IMG/VR virus record: IMGVR_UViG_3300034200_001185
Span: 1-64,000 of that record
From: a virus
DNA: 64,000 nt
Reading direction: 5' to 3' (one strand)
In this document: positions 34,360-41,824 of the stretch, one piece after another
Numbering within the stretch: the stretch's first letter is position 1
How the letters are laid out: every line of letters starts with the position of its first letter
Position numbers and translations under genes: made by a program
Notes under the pieces: model-generated
What the model was told of the DNA's origin: nothing
What the model saw: only the letters and a program-made list of their open reading frames with translations
The model's database searches: none

Positions 34360-34692
34360 CTATTGAACTTGTTGTTTACGCAGAACGCTTGCTGCGAGGG
34401 GTTTAAGTGTTATGGGATCTCGCTCGAATCCGGCGGGATACCATACATCCGATCTTGATGGGCAGAGCCTTTCGACTCTTGATGACACAATATAAATCGT
34501 GTCGTCTTCTGGTTCGGGAATGTCTACTAAGTAGTCGTAGACGATTTCCCTCTGCACTTCTCCATAAGGAGTCTTGACTCGCTGTGTCGTGCTTACACAG
34601 CGTATTGGGTTTCGTTCCGCTGACAGTGATATTACTGCACCATTAGCACCTCGCATGATTACGTCATGTGGCGTTAGGTTGATGTATTTCAT
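34360..34692 (-). CDS. Conserved phage NLTPH-type protein
   Basis: 110 residues from MKYINLTPHDVI (ATG at 34692, with AAAGG upstream). The NLTPH start, a central VPTP-like region and a DIYIVSS/PSRSD end are typical of a small conserved phage protein family of unknown function. First gene of its unit, preceded by a GTGATAA promoter. Confidence 0.7.
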   Translation of the reverse strand: MKYINLTPHDVIMRGANGAVISLSAERNPIRCVSTTQRVKTPYGEVQREIVYDYLVDIPEPEDDTIYIVSSRVERLCPSRSDVWYPAGFERDPITLKPLAASVLRKQQVQ

Positions 34693-34742
34693 CTCAATAC
34701 CTTTCTCGTTGAAATTTAGCGACAAGTTGTATATTCTTGTGC

Positions 34743-34756
34743 ATATAGTTATCACA
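34743..34756 (-). promoter_or_regulatory. Early-type promoter (GTGATAA motif)
   Basis: On the - strand TGTGATAACTATAT, an extended -10 with downstream TATA, 50 nt before the NLTPH gene. Same core as the other early promoters. Confidence 0.5.
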
Positions 34757-34790
34757 TTAAAAATGCGTAATTTTTACGTTTGGAGGCACG

Positions 34791-35258
34791 ATGATAGTTA
34801 GACAAGGAAACCGCTATCAGTTGATTTCACGAGACGGATCTAAGGTACTCGGAAATCACGATACTAAACAAAGCGCTATTAAGCAGGAACTCGCTATCGA
34901 ATATAGTAAGGCTAGAAAAGCGTTAAGCGAGAAAACTGCCGAAGTAGAGTATCGCGGGCAAACTTTCTCCGGTTATAATAAGCCTAAAGAAGCGCCTCCA
35001 GGTGATGTACATAAAATGGTCGTACTTGCTAAGAAAGGCGATCAAGTAAAAATCGTAAGATTCGGACATAGAGATTACGGGCATAACTATTCAAAAGACG
35101 CAAAAAGTAATTATTTACAAAGATCCGCAGGTATTCGGGATAAAAATGGTAATCTAACAAAAGATGATCCGTTTTCAGCTAACTATTGGGCGAGACGCGT
35201 TCTTTGGCCACAAAACAAAAAGGCAGACGGTAAAGCAAACTTAGGAGCAAATAAATGA
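34791..35258 (+). CDS. Two-module phage protein joined by EKTAE
   Basis: 155 residues with SD GGAGG. An N-terminal small domain (RYQLISRDGSKVLGNHDTKQ; about residues 8-40) is joined through SEKTAEVEY to a basic C-terminal domain (FSGYNKPKEAPPGDVHKMVV, KIVRFGHRDY, ANYWARRVLW). I recall both halves as separate conserved phage modules. The EKTAE junction fits the K-x-A processing motif. Function unknown; possibly virion-associated. Confidence 0.65.
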   Translation: MIVRQGNRYQLISRDGSKVLGNHDTKQSAIKQELAIEYSKARKALSEKTAEVEYRGQTFSGYNKPKEAPPGDVHKMVVLAKKGDQVKIVRFGHRDYGHNYSKDAKSNYLQRSAGIRDKNGNLTKDDPFSANYWARRVLWPQNKKADGKANLGANK

Positions 35259-36526
35259 ACGAACGATTGTATAATCTACTAAGCATGGAAAAAAACGCAG
35301 CAGATGCGTTGACCAGAGCAATTAGGTATGCACAAAAGCATGAAAATACCGTACAAAACTTGTACACACAATTGGGTAAAACCAAAAATCCTGCGCAGAA
35401 GCAAATTATTCAAGACCAGATAAATAGAGCACAGGCTAACTTGGATAAAGCGAAGAAGACAATGAGCAGCGCTCCTAAAGAGCGTTTGGCCGGCGCAACT
35501 GAGCATATAAGCAATGTTGACAAAACTAACAAGAGTATCTCAAAGCATATAGATGCTATTGAGAGTGATGATGTCACTAGAGCGTATCAACATAACATAA
35601 ATAATTTGAAGGGGAAGAGTAAAAACCTAAACGAGCAGTTAAATGCACAACAGCAACAAAAGCCAAAAAAAGAAGGCATTTTGTCTAGAATTAGAAACTT
35701 TATAACGGGCAACAATCCTAAAGAAATCGATAAAAATCAGTTGACACAGCAAAGGCTGATGGAGATGCAACCAATACGTAACGAACGTAGTAATATACAA
35801 AAAAAGCAGAAAGATATGGAATCTGGACTTAGAGAACGAAAAAAGCTACTGGGGAACTTAGAGCCAAATAAGAAGGCAAAGGACTATGTTGGCACAGTCG
35901 CTAAGGATCAGATGGCGGAATCCGCGTCAAGAAGTCGTGGGTATCAGAGCGAAAAAAGTGTAGGTCACGTCCACTTCTTAAACGATAAAGTAACCGAGAG
36001 TCAGGCAATTAATCAAGCGAATCAAAGTCGTAAGTTTTCGGGTGAAAAAAAGACTACCGTAGTTACTCCTAATTCTCGTGCCAAACATGATATAAGGGAA
36101 GGAGAGACGCTAGCAGAGGCGAGAAAAAGAAAGCTAGAAGAGAAAGAATTAGCTAAACAAAAGACCATCGAGCAGGTACAAGCGCAACAACCAGTAGTAC
36201 AAGCGCAACAACCCGTAGTACAAGCGCAACAACCCGTAGTACAAGCGCAACAACCCGTAGTACAAGCACAACAACCCGTAGTACAAGCGCAACAACCCGT
36301 AGTACAAGCACAACAACCCGTAGTACAAGCGCAACAACCCGTAGTACAAGCACAACAACCCGTAGTACAAGCACAACAGCCTTCAGGCCCTAGCATCGGA
36401 AACTTAGTTAATCCTAATTATGCATCTGATCCAAGCAACAATAAATATATGTGGCCTGTATTAGGTGGATCCGCTGGACTTCTTGCTGGGGGCTATGCCT
36501 TAGGACGATCCAATAACGACAGATAG
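35255..36526 (+). CDS. Tagged, tail-anchored protein with QAQQPVV repeat stalk
   Basis: 423 residues. N-terminal MNERLYNLLSMEKNAADAL tag, a long charged coiled-coil region (residues 20-240), the module RAKHDIREGETLAEARKRK (shared with the gene at 41825-42838), ten QAQQPVV heptads, then a C-terminal Gly-rich helix (YMWPVLGGSAGLLAGGYALG). Its first residues match those of the next gene (MNERLYN). Structural or injected membrane protein is inferred. Confidence 0.75.
   Translation: MNERLYNLLSMEKNAADALTRAIRYAQKHENTVQNLYTQLGKTKNPAQKQIIQDQINRAQANLDKAKKTMSSAPKERLAGATEHISNVDKTNKSISKHIDAIESDDVTRAYQHNINNLKGKSKNLNEQLNAQQQQKPKKEGILSRIRNFITGNNPKEIDKNQLTQQRLMEMQPIRNERSNIQKKQKDMESGLRERKKLLGNLEPNKKAKDYVGTVAKDQMAESASRSRGYQSEKSVGHVHFLNDKVTESQAINQANQSRKFSGEKKTTVVTPNSRAKHDIREGETLAEARKRKLEEKELAKQKTIEQVQAQQPVVQAQQPVVQAQQPVVQAQQPVVQAQQPVVQAQQPVVQAQQPVVQAQQPVVQAQQPVVQAQQPSGPSIGNLVNPNYASDPSNNKYMWPVLGGSAGLLAGGYALGRSNNDR
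36176..36385 (+). repeat. 21-bp tandem repeat, ten copies
   Basis: Unit GTACAAGCGCAACAACCCGTA encodes VQAQQPV. Copies differ almost only by GCG/GCA at one Ala codon, and the last copy is degenerate. Low divergence implies recent expansion and easy length variation between relatives. Confidence 0.92.
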
Positions 36527-36536
36527 GAGAATAAAA

Positions 36537-37763
36537 ATGAATGAGAGATTATATAACTGCATAGAGAAGTTAGCCGCTATTAGTAGCGTGAAAACTTTCA
36601 CTAACGCTAGAGATAAGTTCGTAAAAGGGCTTAAGAACATACAGAGGATAAGTTCCCAAGACGGAACACCTCAAGTAATTGGGAAAAGAATAGAAGACGC
36701 CTATGAGAAGAATCTAGATGCGTTTGTGCGTAATTCAGGTGTAAGTATGACACCAGAAGACAAGAAAAAACTTATTAGCGATTATCTACATTCCGATGGA
36801 AATAGAAATGACGCTCTTACCCACGTAAAAAACCTTTTCAAAAAGGATATGTCTGATGCGGATTCCACCGCATTTGAGGCTGGTATGCTTGGTAAAATGC
36901 AAGGAAAGGCTATTAATAATGCAAGGAAAGCCGGAAGAATAGCTGGCATCGATGCTAAGAATATGGGGGAATACGAAGTGAGTTCCGAACTAGCTCGGAA
37001 CTCAAGCGCAAGGGGCGACTTGTATCAGAAGAGAAACTTCTTGGAGGGTGATGTTACAAGAGTACAAGATATGAGAGAGAAAGCTCGAGATCTTAGAATT
37101 CAAAAGAAAGTAGAAGGGATTCATAACCCAACCATCAAACAACAAAAGATTGACGAGTTGGAAAAAATATACAACGACCATTCCAAATCGACACAAAAGG
37201 GGAGAAAGGGTAAAAGGATAACCGCTCACCAACGTATACGGGAAGGTTTTGATCCGAGAATAGGAGATTTGGATTCTAATAGCTCAGCACTGATGGATAG
37301 ACACAGACAGCTTTCGGACGCTAAAAAGGTATCGCCTGACCCAGTCGTACCACCAAAATCGCCTGACCCATTCGTACCACCAAAATCGCCTGACCCAGTC
37401 GTACCACCAAAATCGCCTGACCCAGTCGTACCACCAAAATCGCCTGACCCAGTCGTACCACCAAAATCGCCTGACCCAGCCTCACCATCCGATTTCAAAT
37501 CGCATAGAGAAGCTGAAACAGCAATTGAAAGATCAAACGAAAATTCGGAAAGAATGAGACAGATTTCTGGTAGAAATGATCACGATCATTATAACATCGG
37601 AGGTGGAGGCGGAGGCGGAGGTGGTGGCGGAAACCCTAAAACACATGTAACTACGAAAAAGAAAGACTATATGTGGCCTGTCCTTGCGGGTGTTGGCGCA
37701 GGCGCGGGTATAGGCGGACTATATTTGTATAACAAGAATAAGAAAAGAGATAAGGAAGATTAG
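36537..37763 (+). CDS. Tagged, tail-anchored protein with SPDPVVPPK stalk
   Basis: 408 residues. N-terminal MNERLYNCIEKLAAISS tag, a helical, highly charged body (to ~260), five SPDPxVPPK repeats plus a partial sixth, a poly-Gly run and the C-terminal anchor (DYMWPVLAGVGAGAGIGGLY then LYNKNKKRDK). The MWPVL start of the anchor is shared with the preceding gene, so these are related tandem genes with diverged bodies. Confidence 0.75.
   Translation: MNERLYNCIEKLAAISSVKTFTNARDKFVKGLKNIQRISSQDGTPQVIGKRIEDAYEKNLDAFVRNSGVSMTPEDKKKLISDYLHSDGNRNDALTHVKNLFKKDMSDADSTAFEAGMLGKMQGKAINNARKAGRIAGIDAKNMGEYEVSSELARNSSARGDLYQKRNFLEGDVTRVQDMREKARDLRIQKKVEGIHNPTIKQQKIDELEKIYNDHSKSTQKGRKGKRITAHQRIREGFDPRIGDLDSNSSALMDRHRQLSDAKKVSPDPVVPPKSPDPFVPPKSPDPVVPPKSPDPVVPPKSPDPVVPPKSPDPASPSDFKSHREAETAIERSNENSERMRQISGRNDHDHYNIGGGGGGGGGGGNPKTHVTTKKKDYMWPVLAGVGAGAGIGGLYLYNKNKKRDKED
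37332..37481 (+). repeat. 27-bp tandem repeat (SPDPVVPPK)
   Basis: Five full 27-bp units and one partial. The second unit has Phe for Val. Encodes a Pro-rich, extended stalk. Confidence 0.9.
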
Positions 37764-37789
37764 TAGATAGCAATAATAGTCGTTGTTAT

Positions 37790-37826
37790 GTGATAATATA
37801 TTGTCAAAAACAAAGCGAATACGCTT
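37790..37826 (+). promoter_or_regulatory. Early promoter plus conserved leader hairpin (+ strand copy)
   Basis: TGTGATAATAT (extended -10, from 37790) is followed by AAGCGAATACGCTT (37813-37826), a stem AAGCG/CGCTT around the AATA loop. It matches the leader hairpins of the - strand early genes, as does the SD context AAAGGAAAACGA before the ATG at 37852. Confidence 0.6.
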
Positions 37827-37851
37827 AACTTTAACTAAAAGGAAAACGACT

Positions 37852-38667
37852 ATGCCAAACTGGTGCTCAAATAACATTCGTGCAGAATTCAAGGAAAACA
37901 AAGAAGCGCGCAACTTCTTCACTAACCTCGTAAACTCAATCAATGGGAAGGAAGAACGCTTGGAAAGCAAGCTATGGGACGACTCAATGGAAAAGGCAAA
38001 ACGCGAGGATGTGTGGTTTATAGGCGGAAAGAATGCAGGCTTACTTACCTTACTTTCTCCCCTAGGCGAGAACTCTTACGATTATAATATCGAAGGGTGG
38101 GGTACGAAATGGGATGTTCCGCAAAGTGAAGTATCCGCGTCTATGGACTTGGATGGAAATGGTTGTACGTTATCTTTTGTTAGCGCTTGGTCACCTCCAA
38201 TCAATGCGATACAAATCTTTGCAGAAAGATTACGGAATATCGATCGCGGTAAGATTTATCTCAAGATAACCTTCGATGAAGGCGGTATGAACTTTATGGG
38301 GTACTCTAAACTGCATTGGGCAGATTGGGAATTCGTAGAAGAAACGGATACAATCGATGAGGTATATAATCGCGCTAAGGCTGGGGATAAAGAAGCGCTA
38401 GAGTTTATCGAGGAATCGAATTGGTCGATTGAGGATCTCGAAGAGTCATATGAATTGCCTTGGATTGTGGTCGATGATGATAAGGATGATAACGAGGATG
38501 ACGATAGCAGCGGAGAGTATGCAATCGATACTATATGCGATAAGTGCGGAGATGAGGATTGCACAAACACGGATCATTTTGACTCTCATAACCTACCGAA
38601 GCAATTCGTAGAGGAAATGAAAGAGTTTGTAGAGATGATACATAAGAAAAGCGAAGATAAGAAATAA
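37852..38667 (+). CDS. Api92-like (DUF1281/YubB-type) protein
   Basis: 271 residues. The start MPNWCSNNI is the hallmark of the Api92/DUF1281 family found in phages and plasmids. NAGLLTLLSP, GWGTKWDV, SFVSAWSPPINAI and YFDEGGMNF-like segments follow in order. The C-terminal ~70 residues are very acidic with a CDKCGDEDC cysteine cluster, an extension beyond the core family. I chose the ATG at 37852 (SD AAAGG) over an earlier in-frame start inside the leader hairpin. Function of the family is unknown. Confidence 0.85.
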   Translation: MPNWCSNNIRAEFKENKEARNFFTNLVNSINGKEERLESKLWDDSMEKAKREDVWFIGGKNAGLLTLLSPLGENSYDYNIEGWGTKWDVPQSEVSASMDLDGNGCTLSFVSAWSPPINAIQIFAERLRNIDRGKIYLKITFDEGGMNFMGYSKLHWADWEFVEETDTIDEVYNRAKAGDKEALEFIEESNWSIEDLEESYELPWIVVDDDKDDNEDDDSSGEYAIDTICDKCGDEDCTNTDHFDSHNLPKQFVEEMKEFVEMIHKKSEDKK

Positions 38668-38675
38668 CTAATACG

Positions 38676-38691
38676 TCTACGGATACGTAGA
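38676..38691 (+). terminator. Hairpin after api92-like gene
   Basis: TCTACG-GATA-CGTAGA, a 6-bp stem with a GATA loop, 8 nt after the stop codon. It lacks a T-run. The CGGATACG core equals that of the early-gene leader hairpins, so it may be a regulatory or processing site rather than a terminator. Confidence 0.4.
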
Positions 38692-38718
38692 TTAAACTAA
38701 AGACACACGTTCTTTTTC

Positions 38719-39090
38719 TTAGCCCTTTTTATCATTCTTCTTTTTCAAATGGCGATATAATGCGTATCCACCAAGTCCTACCAAGCCGGCACCTATAATA
38801 GGTCTTAGCGTGTTATTCTTTTTTAAAGTATTCGGCGTTTCAATTCCTTTATCGTCCAACATGCTCATATAATCATGATCTCGCTTATTTACTCTTTCTA
38901 TCGTTTTATTGTATTCATCCATAGCATCGTCTAATTTCTTCTTCTGGATTTGAATTCTTTTATTCCGCTCTTCACCGCTTTTATTTAAATGATCACGTAA
39001 GTCGTCAGTGTATTTTTTTATTTCTTCAACACTCATATCTTTCGGATCTTTTGGCGGTTTTGGTATGGACGCACTCTTATGTAAATACAT
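38719..39090 (-). CDS. Short tagged, tail-anchored coiled-coil protein
   Basis: 123 residues. HKSASIPK tag at the N-terminus, a charged coiled coil (residues 25-75), then the C-terminal anchor (RPIIGAGLVGLGGYALYRHL plus KKKNDKKG). A minimal version of the tail-anchored family without a long stalk. SD AAAGGA; follows the next gene closely. Confidence 0.7.
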   Translation of the reverse strand: MYLHKSASIPKPPKDPKDMSVEEIKKYTDDLRDHLNKSGEERNKRIQIQKKKLDDAMDEYNKTIERVNKRDHDYMSMLDDKGIETPNTLKKNNTLRPIIGAGLVGLGGYALYRHLKKKNDKKG

Positions 39091-39094
39091 GTTA

Positions 39095-39379
39095 TTATCC
39101 TTTCTTATGATCGTGTAGATATAAACCGAGTCTACCGCCAGCTACCGCTCCTACTATACCTGCAGCAGGTATAGTCACTTTCCGATAATTCTTAAGAGCA
39201 TTGATTTTCTTCTCCGCTAGAGAATGAGCGGCTATCGCACCTATGGACATCGGAACTGCTCCGAGTAACGCCGCTGATTCTCTTTCTCTCTCAAGCTCTT
39301 TTGCGAGTAATTCTCTTCTTATCTTGTCTTGTCTGCTTATTCTGTCGTAAGCAATCTTAGTAAGATAGTAATCGCTCAT
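39095..39379 (-). CDS. Small tagged membrane protein
   Basis: 94 residues. YYLTKIAYDRI tag, a charged helix, a hydrophobic segment (AALLGAVPMSIGAIAAHSLA) and a C-terminal Gly-rich anchor (TIPAAGIVGAVAGGRLGLYL plus basic tail). Perfect SD (AAGGAGG). Two-gene unit with the coiled-coil gene downstream. Confidence 0.7.
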   Translation of the reverse strand: MSDYYLTKIAYDRISRQDKIRRELLAKELERERESAALLGAVPMSIGAIAAHSLAEKKINALKNYRKVTIPAAGIVGAVAGGRLGLYLHDHKKG

Positions 39380-39442
39380 ATCTATTCCTCCTTAAACGTA
39401 TCTTGTAACTAATGTATATCATACAAACGCGCTTTAGCAATC

Positions 39443-39640
39443 TTAGTTTAAGTATAAGTTCCATATCGAAATACAAGCGTCTCTTCGTTCCTTTTCCCAC
39501 GTATCTGACTCGTCATTACTGCGTCTAAACTCGATTAGGCAATAAGGCTTTTTATCGAATGTAATGCTTAGCTTTACAAAGCGAGTAGTACATAATAACT
39601 CGCCTTCCCATTCTCCGTGTTTTAAATTCTGAATGCTCAT
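39443..39640 (-). CDS. Small hypothetical protein, 65 aa
   Basis: Starts at MSIQNLKHG (SD AAAGGAACG). Compact, aromatic-rich, probably soluble. Has its own upstream region with TATTTTGAACA repeats that could be operators. Function unknown. Confidence 0.55.
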   Translation of the reverse strand: MSIQNLKHGEWEGELLCTTRFVKLSITFDKKPYCLIEFRRSNDESDTWEKERRDACISIWNLYLN

Positions 39641-39685
39641 ATACGTTCCTTTCGTAATTGATTTCATACGATAACACAAAGCGAT

Positions 39686-39736
39686 TATTTTGAACATTCA
39701 AAACGAAACGTGTTCAATAATCGCATATTTTGAACA
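39686..39736 (-). promoter_or_regulatory. Possible operator repeats upstream of 65-aa gene
   Basis: TATTTTGAACA occurs at 39686-39696 and again at 39726-39736. An inverted TGTTCAATA copy lies between them (39711-39719). Three related sites over 50 bp next to a start codon suggest a repressor- or activator-binding region. No binding protein is identified. Confidence 0.35.
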
Positions 39737-39747
39737 ATAGAAATAAA

Positions 39748-39785
39748 GGCTAAGAAAAACGTTCTGGTCTTCGTTTCCCTTTAGG
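39748..39785 (-). terminator. Repeated GGCTAAGAAAAACG hairpin (imperfect)
   Basis: GGCTAAGAAAAACG, a loop TTCTGGTCTT, then CGTTT..CTTTAGG. It lies just past the 3' end of the - strand membrane gene at 39790 and belongs to the family of hairpins between the early genes. Confidence 0.5.
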
Positions 39786-39789
39786 TATG

Positions 39790-40125
39790 TTAACTTGCTA
39801 CAATAGCACCAGCAATCGCGACAAGTAGCACAGCAATAACATACTTTGGTTGCCATCCGAAATACCAGCTGTACACTATTACATCGAAAAGAACCTGGAA
39901 TATGGTGAAGAACACCAACCCTTTTAAAGGTCCGATTTCATTCTTCACGAATATCCAATTGTTCATTCCGATGTATGTAGTGAAACCGCTTATACATATC
40001 CACCATACAAGTGGGTTTATCCTATCAATTCCCAATGTCTCACTAGGATTAGATTTGATGAATGACAGTACGCACAAGAGCGTACTTGCAAGTACGCTTA
40101 TTACCCAATACCATAAGCTATCCAT
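39790..40125 (-). CDS. Small multi-span membrane protein
   Basis: 111 residues with about four hydrophobic helices (LWYWVISVLASTLLCVLSFI; PLVWWICISGFTTYIGM; LVFFTIFQVLFDVIVYSWYF; YVIAVLLVAIAGAIVA), resembling half-size SMR/EamA transporters. I chose the start at 40125 for its AAAGG. Promoter GTGATAAGGATATAGG lies upstream. Substrate unknown. Confidence 0.65.
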   Translation of the reverse strand: MDSLWYWVISVLASTLLCVLSFIKSNPSETLGIDRINPLVWWICISGFTTYIGMNNWIFVKNEIGPLKGLVFFTIFQVLFDVIVYSWYFGWQPKYVIAVLLVAIAGAIVAS

Positions 40126-40226
40126 ACGAATACCTTTGAAACCCTTTTCGCTATAACGCAGATACATATAACTACAAAGCGTATCATATATACCGAGAAT
40201 AAGGGTAGATTTCCGACTCCTTTTTC

Positions 40227-40243
40227 CTATATCCTTATCACGA
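40227..40243 (-). promoter_or_regulatory. Early-type promoter (GTGATAA motif)
   Basis: On the - strand CGTGATAAGGATATAGG, the common early promoter core, about 100 nt before the membrane protein start. Confidence 0.45.
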
Positions 40244-40262
40244 TTTAATACTCTTATTTTCG

Positions 40263-41462
40263 CTAGTAATACTTAGCGTTTCCTTTAACCTTAGCGGAGC
40301 TTGTATTCGATATATACTGAGTATCTGCGTTTAACTTCTTATTGTCCGTTGCTACCTGCTCTTTGTGCGAAAGATTGTCCCACTTCTTCTTTGGTAGATA
40401 GCGTGATGTAGATCCGTCTGACTTCTGTGCGATTTCAGATGTGCCTGGTCGTGTTTGCCAATCTTGCTTTGTCCACTTACGCATGGAGTTATTTGCAGGC
40501 GTAGGCTTCTTACCGGAGTATGTACCGCCCTTATCCTTATACAGCTTAACGGCTAGCTGCATTGCTCTTGCGCTATGCTTTCCGCCCATTTTCGCTTTTG
40601 CTTCTTGCTTTGCCTGTTCCCACTTTTGTGGATCGCGCTTAACTGCAACTGCTGACGCTGTCTTCGTATTCGGCTCTTTTATGTACCAATGCATGCCTTC
40701 AACCATCGACTTGTTGCCCTTTACGTATCCAGCTTTTAAATGCGCTTTTATACTTGCAATATTTGTGTCTTCTATTAGCACTTTGGACTTCTTGTCAGCC
40801 ATATAATCACCGATTGCCTTAGAAGCTAAACCTTGTCCACGGTATTCCGGTCTTACGTATAAAGCGCCTACTCTATGATAACCATTCTCTTCTCTAGGCG
40901 TAAAGAATCCGACAACTTCATTATCCTTATGAATTGCTACTCTGTTTACCTTCTTATTTGGATATACGTAGCCTTCTATATCCTTATCCTTATTTGCATC
41001 TAATAGCAATTTTCTAGGAATAACAGAGGCTGTCTTCGTATGAACTGGTGTAAAGTATGTTAATCGATTGCCGATTGGGTCGTATATCGTTGAATCCCTA
41101 TCGCCCCATTCTCTTGTTGTTGGTTTACTTGCGTCTATGCCTTTATTGGATAAATACCGATGTGCCTTGTCTACGTTTTGTACTCTCTTACTCATTCGCC
41201 AAGGACTTGTTGAACGTTCTCCGTCGTGCATAAGCTCTATTACGGTATTCTTGCCTATCCTAAACATAGATCCCTTATCGCCTGGATCGTCCCAACTCGT
41301 TTCCTCTTCGAAACCTAGTTTATTATAAAAGTCTCTCGTTTTATAATAATCCTTTTCGTTCTTTATATACGTAATATGTCTCGAATCTTTAGACATAAGT
41401 GGATTTGATGACGCTATCTTCTCAAGCTCATCTATAAATGCGTATATCATGTATTCATTCAT
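40263..41462 (-). CDS. Tagged VOC-GNAT-DUF5872 fusion with TKTAS junctions
   Basis: 399 residues from the ATG at 41462 (AAGGA upstream). The order is: N-terminal tag FIDELEKIAS (to 18); a VOC/glyoxalase-like domain (28-138: YKTRDFYNKLGF, DPIGNRLTYF); TKTAS (142-146); a GNAT acetyltransferase (150-262: GALYVRPEYRGQGLASKAIG, the acetyl-CoA loop); TKTAS (266-270); and a DUF5872 basic domain (275-340: MGGKHSARAMQLAVKLY). The two identical TKTAS pentapeptides fall exactly between domains, as expected for a precursor cut into separate proteins. Function of each part is by family only. Confidence 0.8.
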   Translation of the reverse strand: MNEYMIYAFIDELEKIASSNPLMSKDSRHITYIKNEKDYYKTRDFYNKLGFEEETSWDDPGDKGSMFRIGKNTVIELMHDGERSTSPWRMSKRVQNVDKAHRYLSNKGIDASKPTTREWGDRDSTIYDPIGNRLTYFTPVHTKTASVIPRKLLLDANKDKDIEGYVYPNKKVNRVAIHKDNEVVGFFTPREENGYHRVGALYVRPEYRGQGLASKAIGDYMADKKSKVLIEDTNIASIKAHLKAGYVKGNKSMVEGMHWYIKEPNTKTASAVAVKRDPQKWEQAKQEAKAKMGGKHSARAMQLAVKLYKDKGGTYSGKKPTPANNSMRKWTKQDWQTRPGTSEIAQKSDGSTSRYLPKKKWDNLSHKEQVATDNKKLNADTQYISNTSSAKVKGNAKYY

Positions 41463-41531
41463 GTCGTTTCTTATCCTTGTTAGTGTTATCATACAAATAA
41501 CATAATACACGATAAACAATACGAGTAAACT

Positions 41532-41810
41532 ATGCGATATATATTAATTATTATACTATGCACGTCATGTGCTAGCGCGCCTAAGCAATGCGAAACATAC
41601 AATCCTTTTCAAAGAGATTCGTCTATCTTTGATACGCAAAACACTAAGTCATGTAAGCGTGAGTTAGAAATGTGTCGTATGGATCATTATAAAAAGCAAG
41701 TAGATTTAGACGCATGTAAGCGAGATAACTCGCTATGGCTGAATATCGGACTTACGATTGCAGGTGCGTTTGCAGGCTTTATCACGTCTAAATATGGTAA
41801 AGTCGATTAA
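41532..41810 (+). CDS. Small putative lipoprotein/envelope protein
   Basis: 92 residues. An N-terminal signal-like helix ends in CTSC, an imperfect lipobox. A Cys-rich middle (four to five Cys) and a C-terminal membrane helix (LWLNIGLTIAGAFAGFITS) follow. A protein bridging two membranes, such as a spanin, is possible but unproven. Weak SD (GAG). Confidence 0.5.
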   Translation: MRYILIIILCTSCASAPKQCETYNPFQRDSSIFDTQNTKSCKRELEMCRMDHYKKQVDLDACKRDNSLWLNIGLTIAGAFAGFITSKYGKVD

Positions 41811-41824
41811 TTATTGTTAACGCG

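Noticed and set aside
36176-36385. CRISPR-like regular repeat
   Set aside because: Units are contiguous with no spacers and keep a coding frame, so it is a protein tandem repeat.
36022-36396. Long - strand reading frames with CCACTTG-type repeats
   Set aside because: They are the antisense of the 21-bp repeat that encodes QAQQPVV; all frames stay open because the unit length is a multiple of three and free of stops.
37783-37851. Earlier start for the api92-like gene
   Set aside because: It would run through the promoter and leader hairpin; MPNWCSN is the conserved family start and has the SD.
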